A stretch of 64,000 nucleotides of DNA from contig CAVQEG010000001.1 in NCBI GenBank assembly GCA_963711465.1, positions 1,178,001 through 1,242,000 of the forward strand, written 5' to 3'. The translations under genes were made by a program, and so were the position numbers. Position 1 is the stretch's first letter. The number at the start of each line of letters is the position of its first letter. This document shows, one piece after another, positions 54,156 through 62,480 of the stretch. The notes under the pieces were generated by a model. It had not been told where the DNA came from. It did not search any database and saw only the letters and a program-made list of their open reading frames with translations. This DNA is from CAVQEG01 sp963711465 (GTDB lineage Bacteria; Bacteroidota; Ignavibacteria; OLB7).

Positions 54156-54425
54156 TGGCGGTTGGTGATGTCGGTCGCCGGTCGTGAGGTCCGACGGATG
54201 CGAAGGCGCCACCCGAGGGTCCATCGGACGACTCGGGACGCCGACGCTGCTCGAGCCGGCATGCGATCTCCCGAGCGGCTCGATGGGACCGGATGGGAAC
54301 ACAGAAGACGGCCAAGTTAGAAAACTCGATTCGATTGCATTCCGATACCGACGCCGCCCGTGACGATTTCTTATGTTGGTCGGATTGAATCGATTCTGCC
54401 CACACTTCATCCCCGCGAACCCGCA

Positions 54426-55593
54426 ATGCCGATTACCGTTCCCGACTATTTCGCCATTGACGAAATGCTGTCGGAGGAGGAGCGTATGCTCCGCGACACC
54501 GTTCGCTCCTTCGTCGACGAGGAGGTGCTGCCGATCATCGAGCGACACTACCAGGAGGGAACCGCACCGACGCATCTGACACGGCGTTTCGGAGAACTCG
54601 GCATGTTCGGCCCGACGATACCCGAAGAGTACGGCGGCGGCGGAACTCAACGCTGTCTGCTATGGGTTGATCTGCCAGGAGCTTGAGCGCGGTGACTCGG
54701 CCGTCCGCAGCACGGTTTCGGTGCAGGGCTCACTGGTGATGTACCCGATATGGCGCTATGCCAGCGAAGAGAAGAAACGCGAGTGGTTGCCGAAGCTCGC
54801 GGCCGGCGAGGCGATCGGCTGTTTCGGATTGACCGAACCGGATTTCGGCTCGAACCCCGGAGGGATGCTCACGACTGCTCGTCGGACCGACGGCGGGTTC
54901 GTGCTCAACGGCGCGAAGATGTGGATCACCAACGGGACGCTCGCCGACGTGGCGGTCGTGTGGGCGAAGCTCGATGGGGTGGTCCGGGGCTTCCTGGTCG
55001 AGAAGGGAACACCCGGGTTCACCGCCCCCGAGATGACCGGCAAGCATTCGCTCCGGGCCTCGGTGACGAGCGAGCTGGTCTTCGAGGACTGTGAGATTCC
55101 GGAGGAGAATCTGCTGCCGGGGGTCGAGGGTCTCAAAGGACCGCTCTCGTGTCTGACGCAGGCGCGCTATGGCATCAGCTGGGGCGCCATCGGCTCGGCA
55201 ATGGCGGTGTTTGAATCCTCGGTCAACTACGCCACGACGCGTGTACAGTTCGACCGCCCGATCGGCGGCTTTCAGCTGGTGCAGGAGAAACTCGCCTGGA
55301 TGCTGAATGAAATCACCAAGGCGCAGCTGCTCGCCTTCCGGCTGGCACAGTTGAAGGACGCCGGTACGATGCGACCGCAGCAGGTGTCGATGGCCAAGCG
55401 GAACAACGTCTGGATGGCGCTCGAATGCGCCCGGATGGCTCGCGACATTCATGGAGCCAACGGCATTCTCGGAGAGTATCCCGTGATGCGCCACGCGGAG
55501 AACCTCGAGTCGGTGAAGACCTACGAGGGCACGCACGACATCCACACGCTCATACTGGGACAGGACATCACCGACATTCCGGCATTTACCTGA
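54426..55593 (+). pseudogene. gcdH: Glutaryl-CoA-dehydrogenase-like acyl-CoA dehydrogenase, broken by one frameshift
   Basis: The gene opens at the ATG at 54426 (MPITVPDYFAIDEMLSEEE) and reads normally to PEEYGGGG; a base too many in the GGCGGCGGCGGAACTC run (54633-54648) shifts it to an early stop at 54686. In the +1 frame the expected sequence resumes at once (LNAVCYGLICQELERGDSAVR) and continues to 55593. The rest is a complete flavoprotein: VRSTVSVQGSLVM, GCFGLTEPDFGSNPGG, and KTYEGTHDIHTLILGQDIT with the catalytic Glu, as in glutaryl-CoA dehydrogenase. Everything else is conserved, so a sequencing error or a very recent mutation is more likely than old decay. Confidence 0.88.
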
Positions 55594-55681
55594 AGTCAGC
55601 ACCAGCCGTTGCACGGGACCGCTGCCCGGACCGTTGCAGCACGACGCGGCCGTCCGGCGCCGCTCCTCACAACGGATTTGC

Positions 55682-56134
55682 ATGTCCATCGAAATTCAGA
55701 TCGCCCGCGTCCGTGACGGGTTCGACGACCTTCCCCTCCCCTCCTACGCGACCTCGGGTGCAGCGGGCATGGACCTTCGCGCGGCGCTCGACGAGTCGCT
55801 CGAACTGGCACCGGGCGAGCGCGCCTCGGTGCCCACGGGCCTGGCGCTGGCGCTGCCGGAGGGATTCGAGTGTCAGATCCGACCTCGCAGCGGTCTGGCC
55901 GCCCGCTATGGCCTGGGAATGGTCAATGCGCCCGGCACGATCGATGAAGACTACCGCGGCGAGATTCGAGTGCTGCTCATCAACCATGGGCAGCAGACGG
56001 TACGCATCGAACGAGGCGAGCGGATCGCCCAGGCGGTGATCGCCCGATACGAACGGGCGGAGCTCTCGGAGGTCGCCAGTCTGCCGCAGAGCGATCGCGG
56101 CACCGGTGGATTCGGAAGCACCGGCCGGCGCTAA
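55682..56134 (+). CDS. dut: dUTP diphosphatase
   Basis: The 150-residue enzyme shows all five trimeric dUTPase motifs: GAAGMDLRA, PRSGLAAR, NAPGTIDEDYRGEI with the catalytic Asp, ERIAQAVI, and the C-terminal arm RGTGGFGSTG. It hydrolyses dUTP to dUMP, keeping uracil out of DNA and feeding thymidylate synthesis. It lies between gcdH and an exporter gene 29 bases downstream. Confidence 0.96.
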   Translation: MSIEIQIARVRDGFDDLPLPSYATSGAAGMDLRAALDESLELAPGERASVPTGLALALPEGFECQIRPRSGLAARYGLGMVNAPGTIDEDYRGEIRVLLINHGQQTVRIERGERIAQAVIARYERAELSEVASLPQSDRGTGGFGSTGRR

Positions 56135-56163
56135 CTACACGATCCACTGTTCGACGCTCAGCG

Positions 56164-57651
56164 ATGACCGACGATATCGACCGACCCTCGGACGATTCCG
56201 GAGCGAACCAGCCGGCGGAGAATCCTCATTCCGAGGACGAGCGGCGACTGGAGTCCGAGCGTCTCGAGGATTCCGAATCCGAACGGGAGGATCGCGCCGC
56301 AGCCGAGGAGGAGGCGGACTTCGCAGCAGTCCGTCGACGGCTGCGGCCCCACGTACGACTCGCCCAGCGCATGAGCACCTCCGAGGTGCTCGCGGTCATC
56401 GGTGGATTCGGACTCTACGCGCTGCTGTTCGTGCAGACGATCCACTGGACGACCGACGAACAGGCGCCCGGCATCCACCCGATGTTCCCGCTGGCCGCGC
56501 TCGTCTTCTTCCTCTACCCGTTCCGCACCCACGTCGTCTCGCGACGACTGATGCAGCTGGCGATCCTCACCTTCGTCGTCTGGCTTGCAATCAACCTCAG
56601 CGGCGCCCTCTTCCCCTTCATCGTCGCCTTCGTGATCGCCTTCATCGCCTCGCGACTGGTCGACCGGCTCGACAGGCGCGGAGTGCCGCGATGGGTTGCG
56701 TCGCTGAGCGCAGTGCTGATCATCCTCGGCATCTACGCCACCATCGCCTTCTGGCTGATTCCGTCGCTGGTCGGACAGATGGATCAGATGCTGACTGCGG
56801 CGCAGAACCTGATTCACAACGCTGGTTCGATTCTCAAGGATGACAAGCTGACCCAGTACCTGGTCGATCTCGGTGTCCCGCGTGCCCAGGCACATGCGTT
56901 CGTCACCAACAAGATCGATCCACAGGTCGAGGAGATCGCCACCGGATTGATCAGGTGGCTGGGTGCTTTCCTCCGCAACCTCTCGGGCATCATCGAGGGT
57001 GTCTTCGGAATCGTCCTCATCCCCTTCCTCGTCTTCTACTTCCTGCTGGACTTCGCTCGGATTCGCGTGTTCATCCGAAGTACGATTCTGCAGGACAACC
57101 CCGAGTGGGTCTACTATGTGCAGCGGGTCGACACGATCGTCAATTCGTACCTGGGTGGAATTCTCATAACCTCCTCGATCGTCGGTTCCCTGGCGATCAT
57201 CGCGCTGACCATCCTCGGCGTTCCCTATGCGCTGGTGCTCGGTCTTCTGATCGGATTGTTCAATCTGATCCCGACCTTCGGCATCCTCATCAACATCGTC
57301 GTCGCCATGGTGCTGTTCCTCTTCGCACCTGGCAGCTACGTCTACAACGTGCTGGCAACCGTTGCGGTGATCAACGTGCTGCACGCTCTCAACGCCTATG
57401 CGCTCGAGCCCCGCGTGCTCGGCGAGCGCGTCGGCGTGCATCCGGTGGTCGTAGTCGCCAGCCTGCTCGTGTTCAGCCATTTCCTGGGGTTCATTGGCCT
57501 GTTGATTGCGGTTCCAACCACCGCCGTCGCCTTGATGTTCCTGCGCGAATGGTACCGGCGCGCGATCTCGCTCGACACGCCGGTATACGCCACCGAATCC
57601 GACGCGCCCTGGCCCCCGCGTGCCTCGCCCCGAAGCCCGACTTCGGGATAA
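56164..57651 (+). CDS. AI-2E family transporter
   Basis: The 495-residue membrane protein begins with a charged tail of about 70 residues (SEDERRLESERLEDSESERED) and then has some eight helices. VPRWVASLSAVLIILGIYATIAFWLIPSLVGQM, GIVLIPFLVFYFLLDF, NSYLGGILITSSIVGSLAI and VGVHPVVVVASLLVFSHFLGFIGLLIAVPTTA are family signatures. Members export the quorum-sensing molecule AI-2 in some species and exchange ions in others; the substrate is unknown. The extra N-terminal tail is acidic and probably disordered. Confidence 0.88.
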   Translation: MTDDIDRPSDDSGANQPAENPHSEDERRLESERLEDSESEREDRAAAEEEADFAAVRRRLRPHVRLAQRMSTSEVLAVIGGFGLYALLFVQTIHWTTDEQAPGIHPMFPLAALVFFLYPFRTHVVSRRLMQLAILTFVVWLAINLSGALFPFIVAFVIAFIASRLVDRLDRRGVPRWVASLSAVLIILGIYATIAFWLIPSLVGQMDQMLTAAQNLIHNAGSILKDDKLTQYLVDLGVPRAQAHAFVTNKIDPQVEEIATGLIRWLGAFLRNLSGIIEGVFGIVLIPFLVFYFLLDFARIRVFIRSTILQDNPEWVYYVQRVDTIVNSYLGGILITSSIVGSLAIIALTILGVPYALVLGLLIGLFNLIPTFGILINIVVAMVLFLFAPGSYVYNVLATVAVINVLHALNAYALEPRVLGERVGVHPVVVVASLLVFSHFLGFIGLLIAVPTTAVALMFLREWYRRAISLDTPVYATESDAPWPPRASPRSPTSG

Positions 57652-57725
57652 TTTGCTGCCCCGATCGGGGACGCGATTTCCGCATTCAACAACGCTTCAA
57701 CCGACCATTAACTCCCCCAGTACCC

Positions 57726-59276
57726 ATGAGCGACTCGAGAAATGACAACCGACCCGGCCGCGGCAACGACCCGCGCTCACGGCGCGATCCCAAACGAGTC
57801 GGCGGCGCAGGGCGCGGAGCAGGCCCGGGACGCGGACCCGGTGGCGGACGTCGGCCTGGACAGGGGCGTGGGCCTGGACAGGGACGTGGACCCGGGCAGG
57901 GACGTGGGCCTGGCGCCGGACGGGACGCCCGCGACCAACGCGGTTCCGGTGAAGGGCGCGGGCCCGGACGTGGACCTGGCGCCGGTCGGGACTTCCGCGA
58001 CCAACGCGGTTCCGGTGAAGGGCGCGGGCCCGGACGTGGACCTGGCGCCGGTCGGGACTTCCGCGACCAACGCGGTTCCGGTGAAGGGCGCGGGCCCGGA
58101 CGTGGACCTGGCGCCGGACGGGACTTCCGCGACCAACGCGGTTCCGGTGAAGGGCGCGGGCCCGGACGTGGACCTGGTGCCGGACGGGATTCCCGTGCCT
58201 GGCGGGGACCGGATGAGCGGCGCGGGCCCGGCTCCGGACGCGGCTCCGGACCTGGCCGTGGAGACCAGGGAGAGCGGCCGGTCTATCGACGCAATCCGAA
58301 TCGACGACCGCCCGATGAATCTGAACGCGGACACGCCACGCACGCGCGGGTGTATCGGACACGTCCCGGCGATTCCGGTCGCGAACGGTCGGTCGACCGC
58401 GATGAGCGGGCTTCCGGGCGATCCGATGGGAGAACAGCGGGTGAACGTGCCCCGGGCGCACCGAGCGCGAAGCGGAAGGGTGAGCGAAAGAAGGTGGTGG
58501 CCTCACTGCCACCGCAGCCGCAGGGCCCGCGGTTGATGGTCGTGGGAATTCCCGCCGGTGGTTCCGACGATCTCACCGTCCGTGGCCTCCACGCCGTCAC
58601 GCACGCCGAGGTGATCGTCACCGACGACTTCAAGATGGCGGCCCGCCTGTTGCGCCACCACAACCTGTCGACGACGATCGTCGGACTCGATCCGAACGAC
58701 CGTTCTGCTGCGGCGGAGATCACCGCCAGGATTCGCGATGGCCAGAAGGTCGTCGTGCTGCTTCGCGAAACGGAATTCGACACGCAGTCCCCTGCCGCCG
58801 CGCTGATCACCGAGGCGCACCGCGCGGGGCTCGCCGTTCGCGTGGTACCATCTCCCGGAGAGATCACCGGAGCCCTCGTTGCCGCCGGTCTGCCGTATAC
58901 GTCGTTCAGCTTCGTCGGCGATCTCTCCCGACTTCCGCGCGAACGCCGCGAATCGCTTGCGGGACTCGCCGCGCGTGGCGATGCGGTCGTCATTCGCGAG
59001 TCCCCGACGCGCCTGCGGTCGCTGCTCGCGGCACTGGCCGAAGAGGTTCCCGACCGCCCCGCAGCCGTGGTGTCGAACCTCGGAACGCCGTACGAGGCAG
59101 TGATTCGCGGAACGACCTCCAACCTGCCGATGCGCACCGAGGGCAAGAGTCTGCAGGGAGGAGTCTTCGTGGTACTCGGGACGGCAACGGTCGTTGTGCC
59201 CGAGCAGACGCCGGAGCAGCAGCCGCAGCCGCCCGAGGCACCGACACGTGAGGACAACGACGACTTCGTGGAATGA
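57726..59276 (+). CDS. RsmI-like tetrapyrrole-methylase-fold protein with RG-rich repetitive N terminus
   Basis: The 516-residue protein starts at the ATG at 57726. Residues 1 to about 260 are disordered, rich in Gly, Arg, Asp and Pro; they contain short GQGRGP units and four copies of a 22-residue repeat like AGRDFRDQRGSGEGRGPG. Residues about 266-490 resemble the 16S rRNA 2'-O-methyltransferase RsmI: GIPAGGSDDLTVRGLHAV (RsmI has ATPIGNLxDLTLRAL), RLLRHHNL, VPSPGEITGALVAAGLP and RESPTRLRSLLAAL. The SAM loop SDAGTPxISDPG is replaced by RETEFDTQSPAAAL, so activity is doubtful. RG-rich tails often bind RNA. Confidence 0.72.
   Translation: MSDSRNDNRPGRGNDPRSRRDPKRVGGAGRGAGPGRGPGGGRRPGQGRGPGQGRGPGQGRGPGAGRDARDQRGSGEGRGPGRGPGAGRDFRDQRGSGEGRGPGRGPGAGRDFRDQRGSGEGRGPGRGPGAGRDFRDQRGSGEGRGPGRGPGAGRDSRAWRGPDERRGPGSGRGSGPGRGDQGERPVYRRNPNRRPPDESERGHATHARVYRTRPGDSGRERSVDRDERASGRSDGRTAGERAPGAPSAKRKGERKKVVASLPPQPQGPRLMVVGIPAGGSDDLTVRGLHAVTHAEVIVTDDFKMAARLLRHHNLSTTIVGLDPNDRSAAAEITARIRDGQKVVVLLRETEFDTQSPAAALITEAHRAGLAVRVVPSPGEITGALVAAGLPYTSFSFVGDLSRLPRERRESLAGLAARGDAVVIRESPTRLRSLLAALAEEVPDRPAAVVSNLGTPYEAVIRGTTSNLPMRTEGKSLQGGVFVVLGTATVVVPEQTPEQQPQPPEAPTREDNDDFVE
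57911..58174 (+). repeat. Four tandem 66-bp repeats within the RsmI-like gene
   Basis: Units begin at 57911, 57977, 58043 and 58109, and a partial fifth at 58175. They are nearly identical (for example GCGCCGGTCGGGACTTCCGC against GCGCCGGACGGGACTTCCGC), pointing to recent duplication. Being a multiple of three, copy-number change keeps the frame. Confidence 0.95.
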
Positions 59277-59288
59277 TCGAGGGATGGC

Positions 59289-60185
59289 GTGAGTCTGTTT
59301 GATCGAATATTCCGGAAGAACCTGACGCCTTCATGGCAGCTGACTGCCGGGGGGCCGATCTGGAAGCTGCTGGTCACCGATGGCGGGCTGATCGTTGGTG
59401 AGGTGCGGAACTCGGAACGCAAGCAGGTGTCGTATTTCTCGATCCTCCCGACCGGCGGCACGATCGTCTTCCGCGACCGGAAGGTCGGCGATGACTGGTG
59501 GCTGAGCATGGAGATGACCATCGGAGAAATCGCCGTGCTGCACCGTTACCCGACTCCCGATCTGCCCGCGGCCCGTGGCGTTGTCATGCTCGACTGCGAA
59601 ACGGGCGAGGTTCGGTGGTCGGACGACGGGGTCCGCGTGCTGTGCGGAACCTCCGACCACGTGCTCGTCGAGCGCGGCACCTCGCTCGAGAATCGCACGT
59701 TCCAGTTGCGCGACCTCATGACGGGCGAGGTCCGGGAGGAACTTGGTAGTGACACCGAGCGAGCCGAAGTCATCATGGCGGCGACACACGATCCGGATCG
59801 ATGGGTCGGGTGGATAAACGCCGAGCTGCTGAGCGACGTCCACCCCGAGTTCGCACGGATCGACCTGGCGCTCGCGAAGAACTACCGACAGCGGATCGGC
59901 CCGGTCGAATTCGCCTCCTTCGCTCCCTACGCGGTGGCAACGCTGCACGTACCGTCCGACGGGCGCGCGGCTGCAAGCGACGCCTCATCGGATTTCAACG
60001 ACCGAGCGGTAGCTGCGCATCTAATCGTCATCGACGGCGACACGGTGGTATATGACGAGCGAATTGCCGACGACCTACCTGGACCCGGCACCGATCACTT
60101 CTTCATACTGCACGGAACGCTCCTGTTCATCCGCGATGCCACGACGCTGGTCGGCATCGACCTGATGCCGGACGACAAGGAATGA
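59289..60185 (+). CDS. Hypothetical cytoplasmic protein, DUF4905-like
   Basis: A GTG at 59289, 12 bases after the previous stop, starts a 298-residue protein without signal peptide or helices. It looks beta-rich: WKLLVTDGGLIVGEVRNSERKQVSYFSI, GVVMLDCETGEVRWSDDG, LRDLMTGEVREEL, and HFFILHGTLLFIRDATTLVGIDL at the end. The pattern of strands with TGEVxW resembles propeller-like or DUF4905 proteins of Bacteroidota; that match is from memory and uncertain. The stop overlaps the tatD start (ATGA), so the two are co-translated. Confidence 0.6.
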   Translation: MSLFDRIFRKNLTPSWQLTAGGPIWKLLVTDGGLIVGEVRNSERKQVSYFSILPTGGTIVFRDRKVGDDWWLSMEMTIGEIAVLHRYPTPDLPAARGVVMLDCETGEVRWSDDGVRVLCGTSDHVLVERGTSLENRTFQLRDLMTGEVREELGSDTERAEVIMAATHDPDRWVGWINAELLSDVHPEFARIDLALAKNYRQRIGPVEFASFAPYAVATLHVPSDGRAAASDASSDFNDRAVAAHLIVIDGDTVVYDERIADDLPGPGTDHFFILHGTLLFIRDATTLVGIDLMPDDKE

Positions 60186-61696
60186 CCAACGGAATCATCG
60201 ACACGCACGCACACGTCTACGGCGAACGCTTCGAAGACGACATCGATGAGGTGCTCGGGCGCGCCGTCGAAGCGGGAGTCGAGGCGATCGTGGTACCCGC
60301 GACGTGTCCCGAGGAATTCGATGCGGTGGTTGCCGTGGCGCGATCGCACCGGATGGTTCACGCCGCGCTGGGAGTTCATCCGCATCATGCGCACGAGGTG
60401 AGCGACGCCGATCTCGAGCAGCTTGAGGAACGCGCCGTCGAGCAAGGCGCGATTGCAATTGGGGAAATTGGCCTCGATTATTACTATGAATTTTCCCCCA
60501 GAGAGCGTCAGCACGAGGTCCTTCGATCACAACTCCGCATCGCGCGACGGCTCGAGCTCCCCGTAATTCTTCACAACCGCGAATCCGACGAGGATCTGCT
60601 GCGGATCCTCGAGGACGAGCAGGACGGCTCGCTCCGATTGCAGCTGCATTGCTTCTCCAGCTCGCTCGAGGTGCTCGAGCGCGCCCTCGCACTCGGCGCG
60701 ATGATCTCCTTCACGGGCAACATCACGTTCCGCAAATCGACCCTCGACGAGGTCGTTGCACGCGTTGCGGATGACCGCCTGATGGTCGAAACCGATTCTC
60801 CCTACATGGCACCCGTCCCGCTGCGCGGCAGCCGCAATGAGCCGGCAAACGTCACGCTTGTCGCCGAGAAGATCTCCGCGATCCGAGGCCAGTCACTCGA
60901 GAACATCATCCAAATGACTTCATCCAACGCCAGGAGATTCTTCGGGCTCATCGCCGTTGCGCTCGTCGCGTTCATCGCGTCAATTCACGGTGCACACGCC
61001 CAGGCAACCTCGATGAGCGTTCGCCCGGTGGACACGACGCTGCCGAAGCCGCTGGACCGGTACGTGGGCCTCGGCGGCCTGATCGCCAGCTCCACTTACA
61101 TCAGCGGTTCGACGACCGAGGCCAATGCCAAGTTTGGCTACGGCGGGTGGCTCTCGGTGCTGCCATTCGCGTCGATGGACGTCGACTGGATGCAGGTGGA
61201 CATCGTCTACACGCACGTGAAGGTCGAGTCTGTTGCCGACTCGCTCTACGTCGCGACCGCGCGCTATCTGGGCGATACGCTTTCGAACGGAGGGGTCAAC
61301 GCGCCGCCACCGAACTTTCACAACACGCTCGATTTCGGACTGCGATTCACGGCCAATCCGCGTCGCGTGGTCTCGTTCTACGGCCGCATCGGCGTTACCT
61401 ATTTCTCCAACGAGTTCGGGAATTTCCGGTACCTCGTCGAACACGATCTCGGAACGCGGAGCGGGGTGGACAATTACGTCGAACACACCTGGGGAATCAA
61501 CGGTGCGGTGGGAATCGAGGTGAACATCGAGACGCCGTATCTGACGATTGCGCCGACGATCGAATGGAGCGTCATGGCAATCGACGTCATTGGAGATCGC
61601 ACGATCGCGAGACTCAAGGGAGAGCAATTCCTGGTCAGTCAGCCCCGCGTCGGTGTGGTGCTCTATCCGAAATTCAAGAAGCTGTTCGACTTATGA
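60182..61696 (+). CDS. TatD-family nuclease read in frame into an outer-membrane protein
   Basis: Residues 1-256 are a complete TatD metallo-hydrolase: H9 and H11 in DTHAHVY, E95 in GEIGLDYYYEFSP, H131 in VILHNRESDEDLL, H156 in LHCFSS and D205 in ETDSPY, ending in SSNARRFFGL, the normal TatD C terminus. Without a stop the frame runs on into a hydrophobic stretch ending in a signal-peptidase site (HGAHA, before QATS, residue 273) and 230 residues of beta-barrel-like sequence (FGYGGWLSVLPFASMDVDW, VSFYGRIGVTYFSNEFGNF). An internal ATG at 60914 (Met245) would give a 260-residue protein with a standard signal peptide. Either a fusion or two nested in-frame genes. The stop overlaps upp (ATGA). Confidence 0.85.
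   Translation: MTNGIIDTHAHVYGERFEDDIDEVLGRAVEAGVEAIVVPATCPEEFDAVVAVARSHRMVHAALGVHPHHAHEVSDADLEQLEERAVEQGAIAIGEIGLDYYYEFSPRERQHEVLRSQLRIARRLELPVILHNRESDEDLLRILEDEQDGSLRLQLHCFSSSLEVLERALALGAMISFTGNITFRKSTLDEVVARVADDRLMVETDSPYMAPVPLRGSRNEPANVTLVAEKISAIRGQSLENIIQMTSSNARRFFGLIAVALVAFIASIHGAHAQATSMSVRPVDTTLPKPLDRYVGLGGLIASSTYISGSTTEANAKFGYGGWLSVLPFASMDVDWMQVDIVYTHVKVESVADSLYVATARYLGDTLSNGGVNAPPPNFHNTLDFGLRFTANPRRVVSFYGRIGVTYFSNEFGNFRYLVEHDLGTRSGVDNYVEHTWGINGAVGIEVNIETPYLTIAPTIEWSVMAIDVIGDRTIARLKGEQFLVSQPRVGVVLYPKFKKLFDL
60914..61696 (+). CDS. Possible nested gene: outer-membrane barrel-like protein
   Basis: Starting at the ATG at 60914 the product is 260 residues: MTSSNARRFFGL as a basic n-region, IAVALVAFIASIHG as h-region, AHA as cleavage site, then a mature part with GLGGLIASSTYISGS and alternating strands ending in GVVLYPKFKKLFDL. 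That is an unusually good signal peptide to arise by chance at the end of tatD. The upstream ribosome-binding signal is poor (GAGA about 12 bases before). It shares its frame and first 12 residues with the TatD C terminus. Confidence 0.5.
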   Translation: MTSSNARRFFGLIAVALVAFIASIHGAHAQATSMSVRPVDTTLPKPLDRYVGLGGLIASSTYISGSTTEANAKFGYGGWLSVLPFASMDVDWMQVDIVYTHVKVESVADSLYVATARYLGDTLSNGGVNAPPPNFHNTLDFGLRFTANPRRVVSFYGRIGVTYFSNEFGNFRYLVEHDLGTRSGVDNYVEHTWGINGAVGIEVNIETPYLTIAPTIEWSVMAIDVIGDRTIARLKGEQFLVSQPRVGVVLYPKFKKLFDL

Positions 61697-62340
61697 CCGC
61701 CGCCGGAACCGGGGATTCGCACCTGCACGTGGTGTCGCACCCCGTCGTCGCCGAGGCGCTCTGCGCCCTGCGCGAACGGGGCAGTTCGGTCATTGCGTTC
61801 CGAAGCGCGCTGCGCACGATATCGCGGGCACTGTGTTACGAGGCGACGAGGGCGCTTCCGAGCGATTCGGTCGCGGTGCGGACACCGCTTGCCGAGGCGT
61901 CGGGGTGCAGGATCGCGGTACCGGTGGTCGCGGCGCCGATACTCCGGGCGGGGCTGGGAATGCTCGACGGATTTCTCGACATGGTTCCGTGGGCATCGGT
62001 CGGCTTCATCGGATTGAAACGCGACGAGCGCACGCTGGAGCCACGGGAATACTATCGCAACGTGGCCGCGCCGGACGGTGCCTGGCTGTACCTGCTCGAC
62101 CCGATGCTGGCCACCGGCGGGAGCATCGTGGCGGCAATTCGCGCCGCGGAACAACTGCCGATCGCGCGCTGCACGGTGGTGTCGATCGTGGCGGCACCGG
62201 AGGGTATCGCCGCAGTTCGCAGGGCCGCTGGGGCCGAGGTCGACGTGTACGTCGCGGCGCTCGACGAGCGACTCGACGCGCATGGTTACATCGTTCCGGG
62301 GCTCGGGGATGCGGGCGATCGTCTCTGCGACACCTGTTGA
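61693..62340 (+). CDS. upp: Uracil phosphoribosyltransferase
   Basis: The ATG at 61693 overlaps the previous stop; the 215-residue enzyme salvages uracil with PRPP to give UMP. HVVSHPVVAEALCALRERGSS, VPVVAAPILRAGLGMLDG and the PRPP loop LLDPMLATGGSIVAAI are diagnostic, and the C terminus YIVPGLGDAGDRLCDT binds the uracil ring. The N-terminal stretch differs slightly from E. coli Upp (a common KxRxxxT is not seen). Confidence 0.93.
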   Translation: MTAAGTGDSHLHVVSHPVVAEALCALRERGSSVIAFRSALRTISRALCYEATRALPSDSVAVRTPLAEASGCRIAVPVVAAPILRAGLGMLDGFLDMVPWASVGFIGLKRDERTLEPREYYRNVAAPDGAWLYLLDPMLATGGSIVAAIRAAEQLPIARCTVVSIVAAPEGIAAVRRAAGAEVDVYVAALDERLDAHGYIVPGLGDAGDRLCDTC

Positions 62341-62370
62341 ATCGCGCGCACGGACAATTGCGTGCGGAAG

Positions 62371-62402
62371 CTTGTACAGGGTGCGCCATTTGGTGATATT
62401 TG
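62371..62402 (+). promoter_or_regulatory. Putative promoter of mreB
   Basis: CTTG, 20 bases, GATATTTG, one base off the TAnnTTTG form. The leader to the GTG at 62481 would be about 70 bases. A weak six-base-stem hairpin (62347-62366) just upstream may end the upp transcript. Confidence 0.45.
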
Positions 62403-62480
62403 CTGCACTCCAGAAGGCGATTCCGCTCCGCGAATCGCTCTTTTCATTTCTGCATCCACACTAACTGCCTGTCTACCCTC

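Noticed and set aside
57911..58174. The 66-bp repeats as a CRISPR array
   Set aside because: They are tandem, without unique spacers, and lie in frame inside a coding region.
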